From assembly GCA_007922225.1 (NCBI GenBank), contig ML679970.1, positions 37,803,460 through 37,867,459 on the forward strand: a stretch of 64,000 nucleotides of DNA, written 5' to 3'. The position numbers and the translations under genes were made by a program. The notes below the pieces were generated by a model. The model was not told the origin of the DNA. It did not search any database and saw nothing but the letters and a program-made list of their open reading frames with translations. This DNA comes from Emydura subglobosa (taxonomy: Eukaryota; Chordata; Testudines; Chelidae). This document shows, piece by piece, positions 24,484-37,200 of the stretch; the first letter of the stretch is position 1; each line of letters starts with the position of its first letter.

Positions 24484-24576
24484 CTGGGATTGTCAAAGCA
24501 GCCTAGGAGAGTTAGACACTCAACTCCCACTGAAATTCAACGGGACTCCCTTAGGCTGCTTTGAAAACCCCACCTC
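24484..24576. repeat. Foldback repeat
   Basis: Left gattgtcaaagcagcctagg and right taggctgctttgaaaacc are inverted copies around an actcccactgaaattcaac centre. It could form a hairpin of about 90 bases. Confidence 0.6.
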
Positions 24577-25384
24577 AAGCAACCACCAGCTCAAGTCAGC
24601 ATGAGACACTAGTTTATTCGATTCCCTAACTGTAGTGCAGCGCTCCATGACTGTGCTGTATGATAATGAGTAGGGATGGAGACACTTGATAATATATCTG
24701 GCTACAGCAGCAAGTGGTCTGCCATGGACTCGACTGAAACGAAAAGCTAATACACTATGGTTCAGCTGCTTGGCTCATGCTCGACATGGAGCTGGAAGTA
24801 GTGCTGCTCAATTGAAACAACACAGCAACTTCCAGGAGGCCACCTGTGTGTGGCCATCTCAGGTCAATGAGAGGAATGCGAAATATTTAATTAACACTCA
24901 AGTTTCCTAGAGCTCCTCTCTGGCTCTCATCTCACAAGAACCCTAGGAGCATTTCAGTAGCTATGGGCTCTCTCCTGGAGGTAATCTGCAAATCTCTTTT
25001 GATCTCTGCCCGCTATTTTTAAGTTTCCTCCCTTGTTGCTTTTCCACTGCAGTAAACGCTATCCTGGGAAGGTCTGACACAGCTTGACATCACTGCCCCA
25101 CCGTGCACTTATTTGAGGACTGGATTGCTAGCAGGCGATACATAGGGCTCCCTCAGTCTCAGCCTGCTTTGAAGCACCCTAGCTAGTATTAGGGATATTG
25201 GGGTAGAAATCATAACCCTGAAGAGTTTAAACTTTCTAGGGGGCACCGTAAATAGCTCAACTACATAGATATACCAGCCTGGAAATTACATTAGATCTGC
25301 TACTAGCAGATCAATCTGTGCATGCATAGCATAGATCCAAGAGATGTTTTAAAAACATTATTTTAGGAAGAGAAGAATTACCAT

Positions 25385-25810
25385 GCAGGATAGGTCCGTG
25401 TAGTCCAGCATCCTGCCTCTGACAATGGAAGGCGTGAGAACCTCACAGGAGGCAGATGTGGGAGATATTCTGCCTCTGACACAGATCTCATCCTGTTCGC
25501 TAACAGAAACTACTTAAGCCCTGAAGCACAAGGTTTTACATCCCTTCCCAAATGTTGTGTCATTAGGACAGCTCTGGATACTCTTATTACTCATATAAAG
25601 TGTTCATCCCTTTATGAATCTTGCTAAGTTCGCAGCCTCAGTAACTTCCTGTGACGAACGCCACATTCTAACTTTAGATGGTGTGAAAGTATTTATCCTT
25701 TTAATTTACTGCCACCTTGTTGTATTATGAGACACAGAGCTGACGCTCTGGATGTGCCTTCTTTAGACTACTTGTTATTCTATACATTTTATCATATCGC
25801 CTCTTAATTC
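25385..25810. repeat. Old interspersed repeat
   Basis: Contains tagtccagcatcctgcctct, gaagcacaaggttttacatc and atgaatcttgctaagttcgc, phrases I associate with a widespread reptile/bird CR1/L3-related repeat. A different part of the same family appears at 33010-33182. Confidence 0.4.
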
Positions 25811-28594
25811 ACTTCCTTTCTAAGGTAAACAACAACTGAAGATGAATTAATTGAGTCTTTGGGATTAATCAGATAGAAATTTAAACTCAGAGGGCTGGAG
25901 TTTTATTTGAATTCTCTCCAACAGTTTGTTTCACAGAAATCTGCATCTAAGTAGACAAGAACAGGTAAACAAGTAAAAGAGGCCGATATTGTATAAACAC
26001 AGCCATACCCAGGCAGGATGGTCAGCTGGAATGGCGCAGACATACTATAAAAGTGGATATGGCACAGATGGGAAGTTATGGGGACATAACCAGCACTGTA
26101 AAATTTCACCCTGAAACAGGAGAGACAAAGTTCAGGTCAGGACAACGTGGACTATTTTCCTTCGGTCATTAAAATGTGCTCGAAAGAAGATTCATTTAGA
26201 TGCATATTTTTACAGTTATAATACATATGAGAAGTTAAAAATTATCATGGCTCAGTTGACCACCAAAATTGGTGGGGCTGTACCAATTTACACCAGCTGT
26301 GGATCCAGCCCGTACAATTTAGGTAAGATAGTCTTGGGAAACCATTTTCCCTCAGAAATGGGTAATTTTCTTTTACCGATACCTTTGTGCTCTCATAGCT
26401 TGTACCACCAATCTGAACACTGTCTCAGCAGCATAGCAAGTGGTACCTACTATAGCCAAATTAGGGTAGAAAAAACATCACAAAAGGAGCCTGCAAAACT
26501 CCACACTGAAATTCAGCCCCAAGGGGTAAAGGATATTTGTTTTGAACTCCCACACATGCTTACAACAGTTTTATTTTGCAGGCCATCTTTTATACCAACC
26601 ACATGCAAGATGCTTTCAGAGAGATAAGAGGCTTTGAAGGAGAATAGGAATGGAGTTGATAAGTGCAGAGATGAACTGTGCCCTAGGCATTATGTGATAC
26701 GAACACAGAGAATGATGTGCAACAGGACACACAAGAGGCTGGTGCTAGTTGAGTGAAGGGAGTGGAACAGAAACAAATGCTCTGATCCTGTAGTTGAATC
26801 AGCATGAACAGTTCCTGGCACCCCCACAAAGCCCCAGTGATTTTAAGGGTGCTCTTCATGGGCAGAAGGGTCCATGTAAAGCAAATCCAATTGCAGGATT
26901 AGAGCCAAAGTCAGAGGGGAGCAAAAGAAAATGCTTGGCATGAGATTTTAGAAAACAAAACCAAGAGGAGTAATAATGAACTAAATCCCAAAGTGAATGA
27001 AGAGCTGGTTGAGATGGTTAAGGATGGAAGACGCTTTAATACACACGACATGGCACTTCCTTTTTCTTGCTGAACAAACAAACGAAAATATTTTATTAGA
27101 AAAACGTTATGCAATTTACAGATCATGCACTCAGCTCCCCAAATTGGGTAAATACATCTACGTGATTTGAGAAATGTGGCAATATTTGTCCAATAAATTA
27201 TTTAACTACTTCTGCCCCTGAAGAGATGGAGAGTCAATCTGAAGTGAGTATAAAGATCCTGAGGAGGAATCCTACTCTTTTTTACTATTTCCATGATTGC
27301 TAGTTTGACCCAGCTAGGGAGTGTGGATTTTAAAGTTTTGCAGCCCTTGGTCTCTCTGTATTATATGACAGCATGAACATTAGATTTTCCAACGTGTGGA
27401 ATCTGGATCAGATCATATTTGATTGTTTCAACATTCAGGCAATTAATGTATTGACTTCCTCTAGACAGATAGGTTCCATGACAGGAAGGCAAGCTGTTCT
27501 GTTTTTGAGCTAATTAAGCACATCTGACCCACAGGACAAGAGCTTGTGAATAGCAAGATGGAGTTTTCTGCTTAGAATTTTGAGTCACATGTACACAAGG
27601 AGTGTAAAGAAAAAACAAATCCCCACATCCCAACTAAGCAGGAAGAATTATGAGCAATTCCTTCCAAGCACACAAAGTGCATCTCATCAGTATTATAACA
27701 GCTATTATTCGTGCTAGTCGCAGTCAAATGCCCCAATCAGACTCAGGACCCCCTTGTGGTAGGAAATCCTGAAAATTCAAGGAGACAAGCATTTTCCAGG
27801 CCAGTATTTTGCATTGCTTGTAGCAAAACTACCTGATGATAAAAAGACCATTCTGTATGTCGTCGTCGTCCCCCCCTCCCCCCCGGGATGAGCAGCTGTT
27901 TCCAACAGAACAATTTCCATGTCATACTCTAGCTATTACTTTTGGCTGACTGTGGAGAATTTTGAACTAAAGGATCTAACAGAAGTGCACAGCACCAGAG
28001 AAGCTTCTTCAAGATGCCATTCCCTTCACATTTGCTTAATTTTAGTTTTTAAAATGAATGATTCCTGAAAAATAAGTCGGTATATGGTAAAACATCTACT
28101 TATTTGCATTCACTTTCCAGCATGTTTCAGGCCACAGTGTTGCTTTTAGGAGACCTCTACCTATAAACACTCTTCCTTCTTCATTTTAGCATAGGTAAAA
28201 ACAGGTGCTTTCATTCACATGGCCACAAATCTAGAGTAACTCCAGTAAAGTCACTCTGTATTTACTTTGGTTTAAAACAGCAGACTCTGGCCCTTATACT
28301 TGTATACAAGTCATCCGTTAGACTTTTCTATGAAGTATCTGCAAGACAGACCTTTTTTTAGTTGCCCTAAAGGCAAATATTTTCAGAAGAACCCAAGTCA
28401 CAATTTTAAATGTACCTTAGGAGCATAATTCTCATTGGAAGTCAACTGGACTTCAACACCATTGAAAATTTTACCTCTAGAAGAAGAAGGTATTTTTTGT
28501 ATAAAGGCAGCAAAGCTTAGAAGACTACGAAATGATATTAGAGGTCAATGTATATTAATTTCTGACTTATTTAAGTAAGAGAGATGTCTTACTT

Positions 28595-29215
28595 TCCTGA
28601 AGAGTTTGGAGCCACAGGGCAGTCTCCTTTGGCAGAAGGTTCAGACTCACAATTGGTTAATTCAGTCCGTAGTTTAGGGATGCTCCTGAACTGCTCATTG
28701 ATGCTAAGCTCTTACATGGCAGCCAGTAACGCTTCCCAGATGGCTAGGAGACTCTGTCCCATCCGGTGTATGATGACCTGGCCTCAGTTATTCACGCCTT
28801 CGTCAGCTCTCAGCTGGACTATGGCACTGCAATATACCTAGGAACAAAGCCTTCTGCGCTTAGGAAGCTCCAGCTGGTACACATCTCTATAGCAACATGT
28901 GCTACTGCAAATACATCAACTCTGTCCTCTGCTCCCTACACTGGCTTCCCATAGAATATCACACTGATATCAAGGTCTTGGTCATTATCTTCAAGGCACT
29001 CAATGGTCCGGACTCAGGATATCTAAAAAATCGACTGAAGCTCTGAGATGAAGACTGTAGTTAACAACTTTTCTCCTCTGGCACAATGGGTAAAGCCTGT
29101 CTGTTCACGAGAGGACACTTTATCGGGGACCAGTCCAAGGTTGTAGAATGAACTCCCACAGGAACTAAGGACCAGTGAGAAACCTCACTACATTTTCCGC
29201 TAAGTGCAAGGCACC
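28595..29215 (+). pseudogene. L2-type LINE reverse transcriptase C-terminal fragment
   Basis: Plus-strand frames read VIHAFVSSQLDYGTAIYL and SALRKLQLVH, then after shifts LHWLPIEYHTDIKVLVIIF-type sequence and KALNG. This is the standard L2/CR1 order (SRLDYCN, LQLVQN, LHWLPV, YKALNG). Several frameshifts. It lies between the two genes, about 650 bp beyond the NISCH polyadenylation signal. Confidence 0.7.
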
Positions 29216-29482
29216 TTTCTTTGACCTTTCCTTCTCCAACATAAACATATAGCAATATATGCTTATATCATAAAAAATATTCCAAAACAAAATTCTCCCC
29301 CCAAAATGCGACAGATGCTAGTAAAGTTAATGCACTACAGGAAGGCGCTCAGATACTACAGTGATGAGCGCAGAGGTATAAGAATGTATACAAAACAGTC
29401 TTGCTATAAATCAGAAGCACTTACTTAGAATCATCACCAAAACAATTGGCTATACTTTTAGAGATTTAGGGCCAGAGACTCA

Positions 29483-29740
29483 GGCCTGGTCTACACTTAG
29501 CTGGTGATCCAGCGGCAGTTGACGGGAGTTACGCAAGCTACGCAGAGTAGCTTGTGTAACTCCCATCGACTGCTGTGCTTCCCTTCTGCGCGGCATCTTC
29601 ACTGCACTGCGCCACTTGAGGTAGTGGTTTTACAGCATCGACTTCTGGATCGATTGAGCGGGTCTTCACTGACTGCTCAATCAATCCAGAAAGGTAGATC
29701 TGATGGTGGCGACTTTGCCACCATCAGTGTAGACATTCCC
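29483..29740. mobile_element. MITE A, Chompy-like ends
   Basis: Ends GGCCTGGTCTACACTTA and CAGTGTAGACATTCCC are inverted. The interior closely resembles MITE B at 43746-44040, for example gttacgcaagctacgcagag and gcatcgacttctggatcgat. No coding capacity. It lies between the L2 fragment and the NISCH 3' end. Confidence 0.75.
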
Positions 29741-29864
29741 TAAGTCAATCTAAACTGGCATAGCTCTATAGTAGTCACTGCAGCTATGCTACTTTACACT
29801 ATTTTGCAAATGCTTGAAAGAATCAGCGTGAATAAAGAAATAAGAAAACAAGTCAGGGAAACAA

Positions 29865-30642
29865 ATTGTGTCAAATTTCACTTTATTGGTATTGAGAAAG
29901 TAGGCAACAGAAACAACACTTGGTGCTCAGAGGTACAAATTCTTTGCTGACAAAATGTTAGTATATCAATGCTGGGCACTCTTCATTTCCATGATGGTAG
30001 CAAACTGATTTAATCTTTTTACCAATCGGTAATGAAAAACAGTGCCATGGACCTATAATTTCAGATGAAAATGTAGCATTTACTTGTGGTTTATCCAGGT
30101 AACTTTTGCTACTAGGTTCATGATTAGCAGCAAGCAATTAAATCTGACCTCAAAAAGACAAAATGTAAAAGTGTTTGTAAAGTCATTAAATAATGTGTTA
30201 GCAGCATACCCAATAAAATACATCTTGTACAAATACCATTGCACTTTTAACATATCACAATCATTTTTCTTACAATTATTTACACAATATGATTTGTATA
30301 GAACAGCTAGATTAATATATACTGAAAATAGTGGAAACAGTAATAGCCCTAGACAATGTCTAGTGTTGACTCCTTTTGTTCCATACAGTTTCCCAGGATG
30401 CTTCATGAAAATTGTGTACATATACTATTGCATAAAAATAGAATTTACAAAAAGCTTAATTCCCAGCTAACACTTCAGAAGGTTATACTGTATTACCATA
30501 TTAAATTGTTCACTGCACAAGGGAACCATAATGACAATGGAGTCCAGCATCAGCCTGACTGAGTTTTGAGAGAATTCCAGAAGTCCTGCTTATTCAAATA
30601 CTGTGCTTTACTTCACATTCCAATCAATTAGCTGTGCGACAA
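29865..30642 (-). other. NISCH: NISCH 3' UTR (approximate end)
   Basis: About 780 AT-rich bases between the stop codon and the first good polyadenylation signal downstream. No competing gene lies here. The cleavage site is inferred from the signal position, not seen. Confidence 0.6.
29882..29887 (-). terminator. NISCH: Polyadenylation signal AATAAA for NISCH
   Basis: The plus strand reads tttatt, so the minus strand reads AATAAA, about 755 bp after the stop codon. It is the first well-placed canonical hexamer before intergenic repeats begin. Confidence 0.55.
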
Positions 30643-31271
30643 TTACCCAGTGAGTTCCAAAGGCAGCTCCCTACCACATAAGATCTCCCACTGTCTTGCA
30701 AGCAGTGAGATTAGTTTCTCACGGCTTTCTGCACTTGGGATAAAGATGTACCACTGGATCTCTCTATTCCCTCTGCTTTCATATTTCGTATTTACCTTTG
30801 GGGCAGTGAAAGTCTCTCCAAAGTGATCCAGTGTTAGGTTCTGCATGAGATCTTGGTTCTGAACATCATCAAACACAAACGTGAGGGCCTGTGGATATGT
30901 CTGATAGCCCATAAGCACTCTATCTAAATCCCGGATTCGTCTTCCATCTGTAAGCTGATATTTGTCTTTCTGTGGTGGTTCCTTTGCAAATTCAGGTAGC
31001 GGGTAACTGATATAATCTTCATTGAAAAGGAACAAATCAGAGCTGGTTAAAATGAGTGTTTTAGGCTGAAGTGAACTATTGGCTTGAGCAATTCCTTCTA
31101 CATGATTCACTTGAAATGCCAACACATACAGAAGGATATTTAGAGACCGGTGGTTAGACAAACTGTCCATCTTCTCTGCCACTAGAAAAGCAAGGTCCCC
31201 AATTTCCTCTTCATTGGGATATATAAACTTTACTTTACTAGAGTGAATAAGTTCATAATTCTCCATTTTGC
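30643..31271 (-). CDS. NISCH: NISCH terminal coding exon with stop
   Basis: 629 bp from a phase-1 acceptor (GCTTGCAG) to the TAA at 30643-30645. Contains [31 protein letters not shown] and [18 protein letters not shown], and ends ELPLELTG. This is the last part of the conserved C-terminal region. Confidence 0.98.
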
Positions 31272-34200
31272 CTGCAAGCACAAATATACATTAATTGTAC
31301 TTTACACTTGATATTACACAATGCTTCCCTGATACGTGTGGCTAAACATTAGATCCTTTGACAGAGTTTGCTGCAGCTGGAATAACTCAAATTTAGCATT
31401 TATTTATACACAGTTTTTATTTGTATAAAATATATGAATATATTCCAATTGCATGTCTCTACTGGATTTCTCATCTGCCTCTTACATCATCAACGATTTT
31501 CAGTTCAGTTCCAATTACAGAATCTTTATTAGTGGTGGTGGTGTAAGAGGCGAAAAAAACAGCAGGATTCTCATGTCACAGATAGTATTTGCCTTGCTGG
31601 TAGCTGGGGGGTTAGGGAATCAAATCAATTTTTGAGTTATAAACTGATTGAATCCAGTACAGAATTACTGAGAACACAAATATGAAATCCCATATTATTG
31701 CTTACGGGTCTATCATATACAGCTGTAAGTAAAATGCTTCAGACCAGATTTAAGCAACTATTTTAAGAAAGCTTTTAAGGAAATCACCACAAGCATTATC
31801 AAAGAATTCAGCTTTATTTAGAGAACCTTTCTGCTAAAATTTAGAAATCTAGCTAAAAGCAGAGTTATCACTGGACATTTTAATGGTTGAAAGTACAAAT
31901 TTAACATGTTAAAAATCCCTTAAATCTAACCTAATCTGTCATTATCATTGCTCCATGACCTTTACAGACCAAAAAGGTTCCTCTCCCTGCAGGTGTTAAG
32001 AAAACTGTTCCTTAAAGAGCTATAAATTATAAGCCTAATCTATAAATAAAAGCCACACCTGTAGATGGCCCAAAAATTGTGTAAGGGATGTAATTTATTG
32101 GATTCTATAAAAGGAGAAGGTATATTATCATCTTGTCTCCCTCCTTCTATGCAAAAGTATTTGAAATTAAACATTTCTGTTCAGATAGGGACAGTCTAAG
32201 GTAAACTCACACAGGACTTCAAGTGCAAGTAGAACTGAGTTAACAGGAAGCAAATATAATCACTGCATAAAATCTTTCATTCTGGGATTGTTAAAAACAC
32301 CACTCATTACACAGTATTTTATGTACTAACCTAAGAGCGTCGAATGGACCATTTACCTGTGTTTTTATTCCCAAATTCTGAGTAGAAGTCCTTATCTACT
32401 GGTTCTGGTGAAGGTGTGCGTGCCAGCAATGACAGCACTGTCATGAGGTGCTGTATAAAGGCATGAGTGCTGTAACTGTCTCTGGTTAGGCAGGTTATTA
32501 TATGATCTGCAGAGTGTCCTGGAAAAGACAGAACATAAGCCACGTACATATCTATTTGCAGCTTTACTACAACTTCAGCAGATGTTCATCCAACACTACA
32601 GAAAATTTCCTGTAGTGACTGATTTGAGATGTATCTTTATTTGGTTAATTAGGTAGAACTGATCCTCTGACTAAAAGATAAGGAAACCTGCCCAGACCTA
32701 TTAAAAGATTAGAGCATGCACATTCATAAAGGTACCTTATTTTGGAATAGTAGATGTGAACATTCTGAATTTAGACATTTAACTGCATGAATGCACATTG
32801 CTCTGAAAATTTACCTTCAAAAGAAGAGACTCTCAACTTAATTTCTGAAAATATTTTACTTATTGATGTTACAAGGGAACTAAGATTAAAGAAAAAAATC
32901 CCTGCCTTTTCAGTTTAATGTGTGCATTTACACTTCGTATAAGGTCACCTACAGCATCTCCTCTTTATGGTCAATTTCCTCATTAGAAGCTCATGGCCAA
33001 GTAGAGAGGATATAAGAATGGACATACTGGGTCAGACCAATGATCCACCTAGCCCGATATCCTGTCTTCTGACCATAGCCAATGCCAGATGCTTCAGAGA
33101 GAATGAACAGAACAGGGCAATTACTGAATGATCCATCCCCAGTCATTCAGTCCCAGTATCTGGTAGCCAGAGATTTAGGGACACAAAGAAAAAACAGGAA
33201 AATGTGTAACTGTCAGGAAGTTTCAAAGGCAAGTTGTAATACCTTAACTCACCTGTTAAATGGACTAGATTTCAAGGTGACAGAATCCCTTTAAACAAAG
33301 TGTAAGGACTGGGTTTCAGACTCAAAGTATGCCATAAACTTTGCAGTACGAATTGTAACCTTCAATCTCAAATCTTCATACAACAGTGAAAGCTAAGGAC
33401 AGAGTTGACAGCTGTAGCCCTAACTTTGGATTTCTTTATTTTGGTGGGTCTCAGGTCCATAACATGAAAATTAATTTTTATGGATTTTTTTTAACCTATC
33501 TTGCCTTACTGATAAAAAGTGCTAGATAGGAGTTAGATATTATTATTCTTTGATTGGGTTTGTTTCTAAGAGAACTAAACTATTCTAATATATTGCAGTC
33601 CCAAAAAGAGCAGGGGTAAAATTTTCAAAAGCACAAAGGCTATTAAGTCACTTGAGTCCCTTTGACTTTCATTGAGATTTAGCCATCTAAGTACCTACGT
33701 CACTTTTGAAAATAGGACAGGTGCTTTTGAAAATGTTGCCCTAGGTTAGCTAGAAGTTTAGTTTTTGTCTACCTTTTTTACCTTTGCTGGAGGTCTGTGA
33801 TGGTGTCACACCACTGAGAGGTGAAAATAGGACATGTCATGCAATCTTAAAAATTGATTGGAAGGATGGAACAGAGGCTTCAAGGCATAAACATTTACAA
33901 TAATTTCTGGAGACCAAAAGAAAAGATATAAATATTCCATAGGTAGATACTGTTTTAAATTGAGAAATGAAAGCCCAAGATGTTTGACATTAATAAGTGA
34001 CTTGGATAAATTCACATTAAAAAACAGAGGGTGCTAACAAACTCTTAAGAATGAAACATTAGGGGAGAATAGTTTACATTTCCCTTGTTTAATAATCCTA
34101 TTTATCTGGGAAGAGTGTTCAAGCAACATCTGACATCAAACTGTCTCCTGGCAATAGGCACAAACTCCAACAATGGAGTAGAGTCAAGCAACGTTTCATC

Positions 34201-37200
34201 TATTTCAAAATAGATTTGTGCGCAACTAGATTAAAAAGCTGGATGGTCTCTACTCAGCAAACATGTCAGATAAGCCATTGAAACATAACTTACTTATATT
34301 CAATGTTTAGAGTTCGTTACTATCTCCATTTCCATCCATTTAAGTCCTGAGGCAATAGCCAAATGTCATCATTAAACCATCATAAAATCATTTTCTGCTT
34401 TTTGTTTGAATGAAGTTATAGCCACAGACACAATAAGCATCACCATTTTATACTAGTTCCTGGTTATTTGCCTACACAATCTTAATTACAGAGGCACTAA
34501 GGGTGAAACATTTCCACTACTGCATCACATCAAGGCTACAAGTTGTAATGCGAGCATTACATAACACACGAATATTTCCACTTGTGTAAAGTCATCCACT
34601 ATGCACACAAATTAAGAAAAACATACTACACATCCACAGTAAACCATTTTCATTCCCTGATCTTTTAATCCTTTGAGTGTTTTACACATACATGTTTTAA
34701 ATTCAAATATTCATCAAAGGGTAAAAAGATCTGAAACATTTAATTGGAGAAAGTTTACTCCTGCCTTCCTCCACTCTTGAATGTTTTACACATGGCCGAA
34801 GTGATTATTTTCCCCACATTTTATTTCACTTAAGATGAGGGAAATGTAAAATTTCACACTCCAAAATTATTTGTGCACCATAAACCACTGGAAGTGGACA
34901 GCATTTCATCCATGCTTATTTATACACTAGTACCAGTGTGACATCATAAATGTTAACATATTGGAAATGTGTTAATTACAAAAAGACAGCAAAATAACAT
35001 GGTCCTCTGTAACAAGAGTAAAGTGAAGACAGAGATAAATTTAAGATGACAGCAGTATCTGCAACAAGAAAAATCTACAGCATAAAATGTTACTCACCAG
35101 TAATTCGAAAATATTGATCAAAAAGTCCAACATTGACTGATTGCAGCTCGTTAAGTTTTAGCACAAAGCAGCAAGAGAGATGGAAAGAGCTATTTTCACA
35201 ATCTGAGTTTTCTTTGTTCCAAAAGTCTAATGAACGGAGAAGAATATAATATTTTAAAAGAGCAAGTCACCAAAAGGAAGGATATGTTTATTCTACAAAT
35301 ATGATAATTATATTCAGATCTTAGAGTGATCTTTATTAAAAATTTAAATTACAAATATCTCTATTGTTGTGCTTGAAACAATCCTGCTTGAAAGCATTTT
35401 TCTTGAATGACTGCTCATTTAATATTGGAAGCCTTCTTTATGCAGATACTTGTCAGACGCTCAGAAAGGAAAAATGTTCATGCTGTCACTATCTACGAAA
35501 ATGATACAACTTGCTTTCAGATTTTGTTTGAGAACATAGTATATCACAAAGGCACAGGAGCCCTAAACACATGGACATGGTCTGCACTCAAAGGCAGAAA
35601 CTTGTCATAAGATACCACACTTTATGAATGGTAGCTAATAAGGGCTTTCTTGGGGCAAACTACAGCTCTGAACCTCATTTTTGGTTGTGTACCTGAAATA
35701 AGAATCTAGTCCAAAATGCACATGCCAGAGTGAACAGAGGAAGGCTAAGAGAAAAAAGGTTTTTGAAGAAGTCTTATTCTTGCCCAAACCAGAAGAAAGC
35801 CATCTACCACACATGCCACTGATCTACAACGAGCCACAATGCAAACATGTACTTAGCCTCTTGAGGATAAGCATGTTCAAGAAATGGATTATATGTAAAA
35901 TCAGAATAAAACTGTGCATCCTCAGTCCAAAAATATTAAGCTCCATTCCTGTGAAGACCATCATGCGGGAAACTGCTAATGCAGACTCAGAAACCCAGTG
36001 TCAAAAGCAATTGAGGGGTTTGCTCCTCGAGGGGGCAAATATCCCTGGGAGTGTGTCGCATCTGCAGGGCCACAATGTGCCCATGAACCATATGTAACTC
36101 CCACTGACAAGCACATTAGTAAATACTTACCTGTAAGAGAGGCACAATACAGCCAGTTAGGCTCTTCACACATTACTGCTGGCAATGGAATGGCATTTCA
36201 ATTGCCCAGAAGATGCTGGGGATGCTGGAGAAGTAACACGAAAAAGATGCATGCACAGATGTCATGGAGAAGGGGCTATTTGTGGTCCAGTGCTGGATGA
36301 AGACCCAAAGCCGTCCTTGCAAAGTAAAGCCCCATGCACACATGAATATTGCAAATGGTGAGTTTGGAAAAACCCACGATGGAATGTTTAGAGTCCCCTG
36401 ACTGCAAAAGTAAGAGTGCTAGTCAAAATTACCCTGAATATAAAGGAGAAAGACAGTGAAGATAGACTTACTTACCAATTAACCCTGCAACTTTAATAGA
36501 CACTCAAAATTAACCCTTTTTGTCTTACCCAACTGGTGCTCATTGGTATGAGTTACAGAATCGTCCATCAGAAAGTAAATAGCTTTTGTTGAGAGCAGCA
36601 CACAAGCTGTCACTTCCACATCAGGAGTTTTATAAAATAAAACAGAAGACCACATAAGATGCCTTAGCTCTTCATTTTCCACCTGCAAGGCAAATTGTGC
36701 TGCTTGAATGATTTTGCACATTTTCACCTCTGACTTGCTAGAAGCTGCTTTTGATGGAAAACTAACGTCTGAACACAACCGTGATCATATTTTCCCCAAA
36801 GTTGCTGAGTACAGCTGTTTCGGAAGAGTTGTCCGAGAAACTGTTCTAGTGTGCATGAGATAAAGAATGGCTGACAAGAAGTTTTTGTTGTGGTCAAGCC
36901 TACAGCACTATTTAACTCCTAGTTTCACAGAGTTGATGAAGAACTATAAAAATATCTAACTCAATTACTTCAGCAAACTTAGTTAAGGAACTTCTCTAAG
37001 AATATATAAAATTGACAATGCCTGCCATATCTCAAAGATCAACACAAACCTTCAAATACTGCTGAGGAGATTGGATTCAAGCAGCTTTATGAAAGAACAA
37101 GGCAGCATGACGAACAATTAGAGCAAGCATTTGTGCTAGGCCATCGGGCTTCTAGTCTAGATTGCCACAAATTTATTATGTGATCTTGGGTGAGTCTCTT

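Larger units (their letters stand above)
18469..28580. other. Intergenic region between STAB1 and NISCH, no gene recognised
   Basis: About 10 kb without an ORF that resembles a known protein on either strand. The longest open stretches (about 110-130 codons, near 19660-20320 and 21605-22020) overlap each other on both strands and show no conserved motif. Contents are the repeats listed separately; distal STAB1 enhancers could be here but cannot be seen. Confidence 0.6.

Noticed and set aside
30080..30470. ORFs of 113 and 128 codons on opposite strands
   Set aside because: Both fall in the AT-rich NISCH 3' UTR and show no protein family features.
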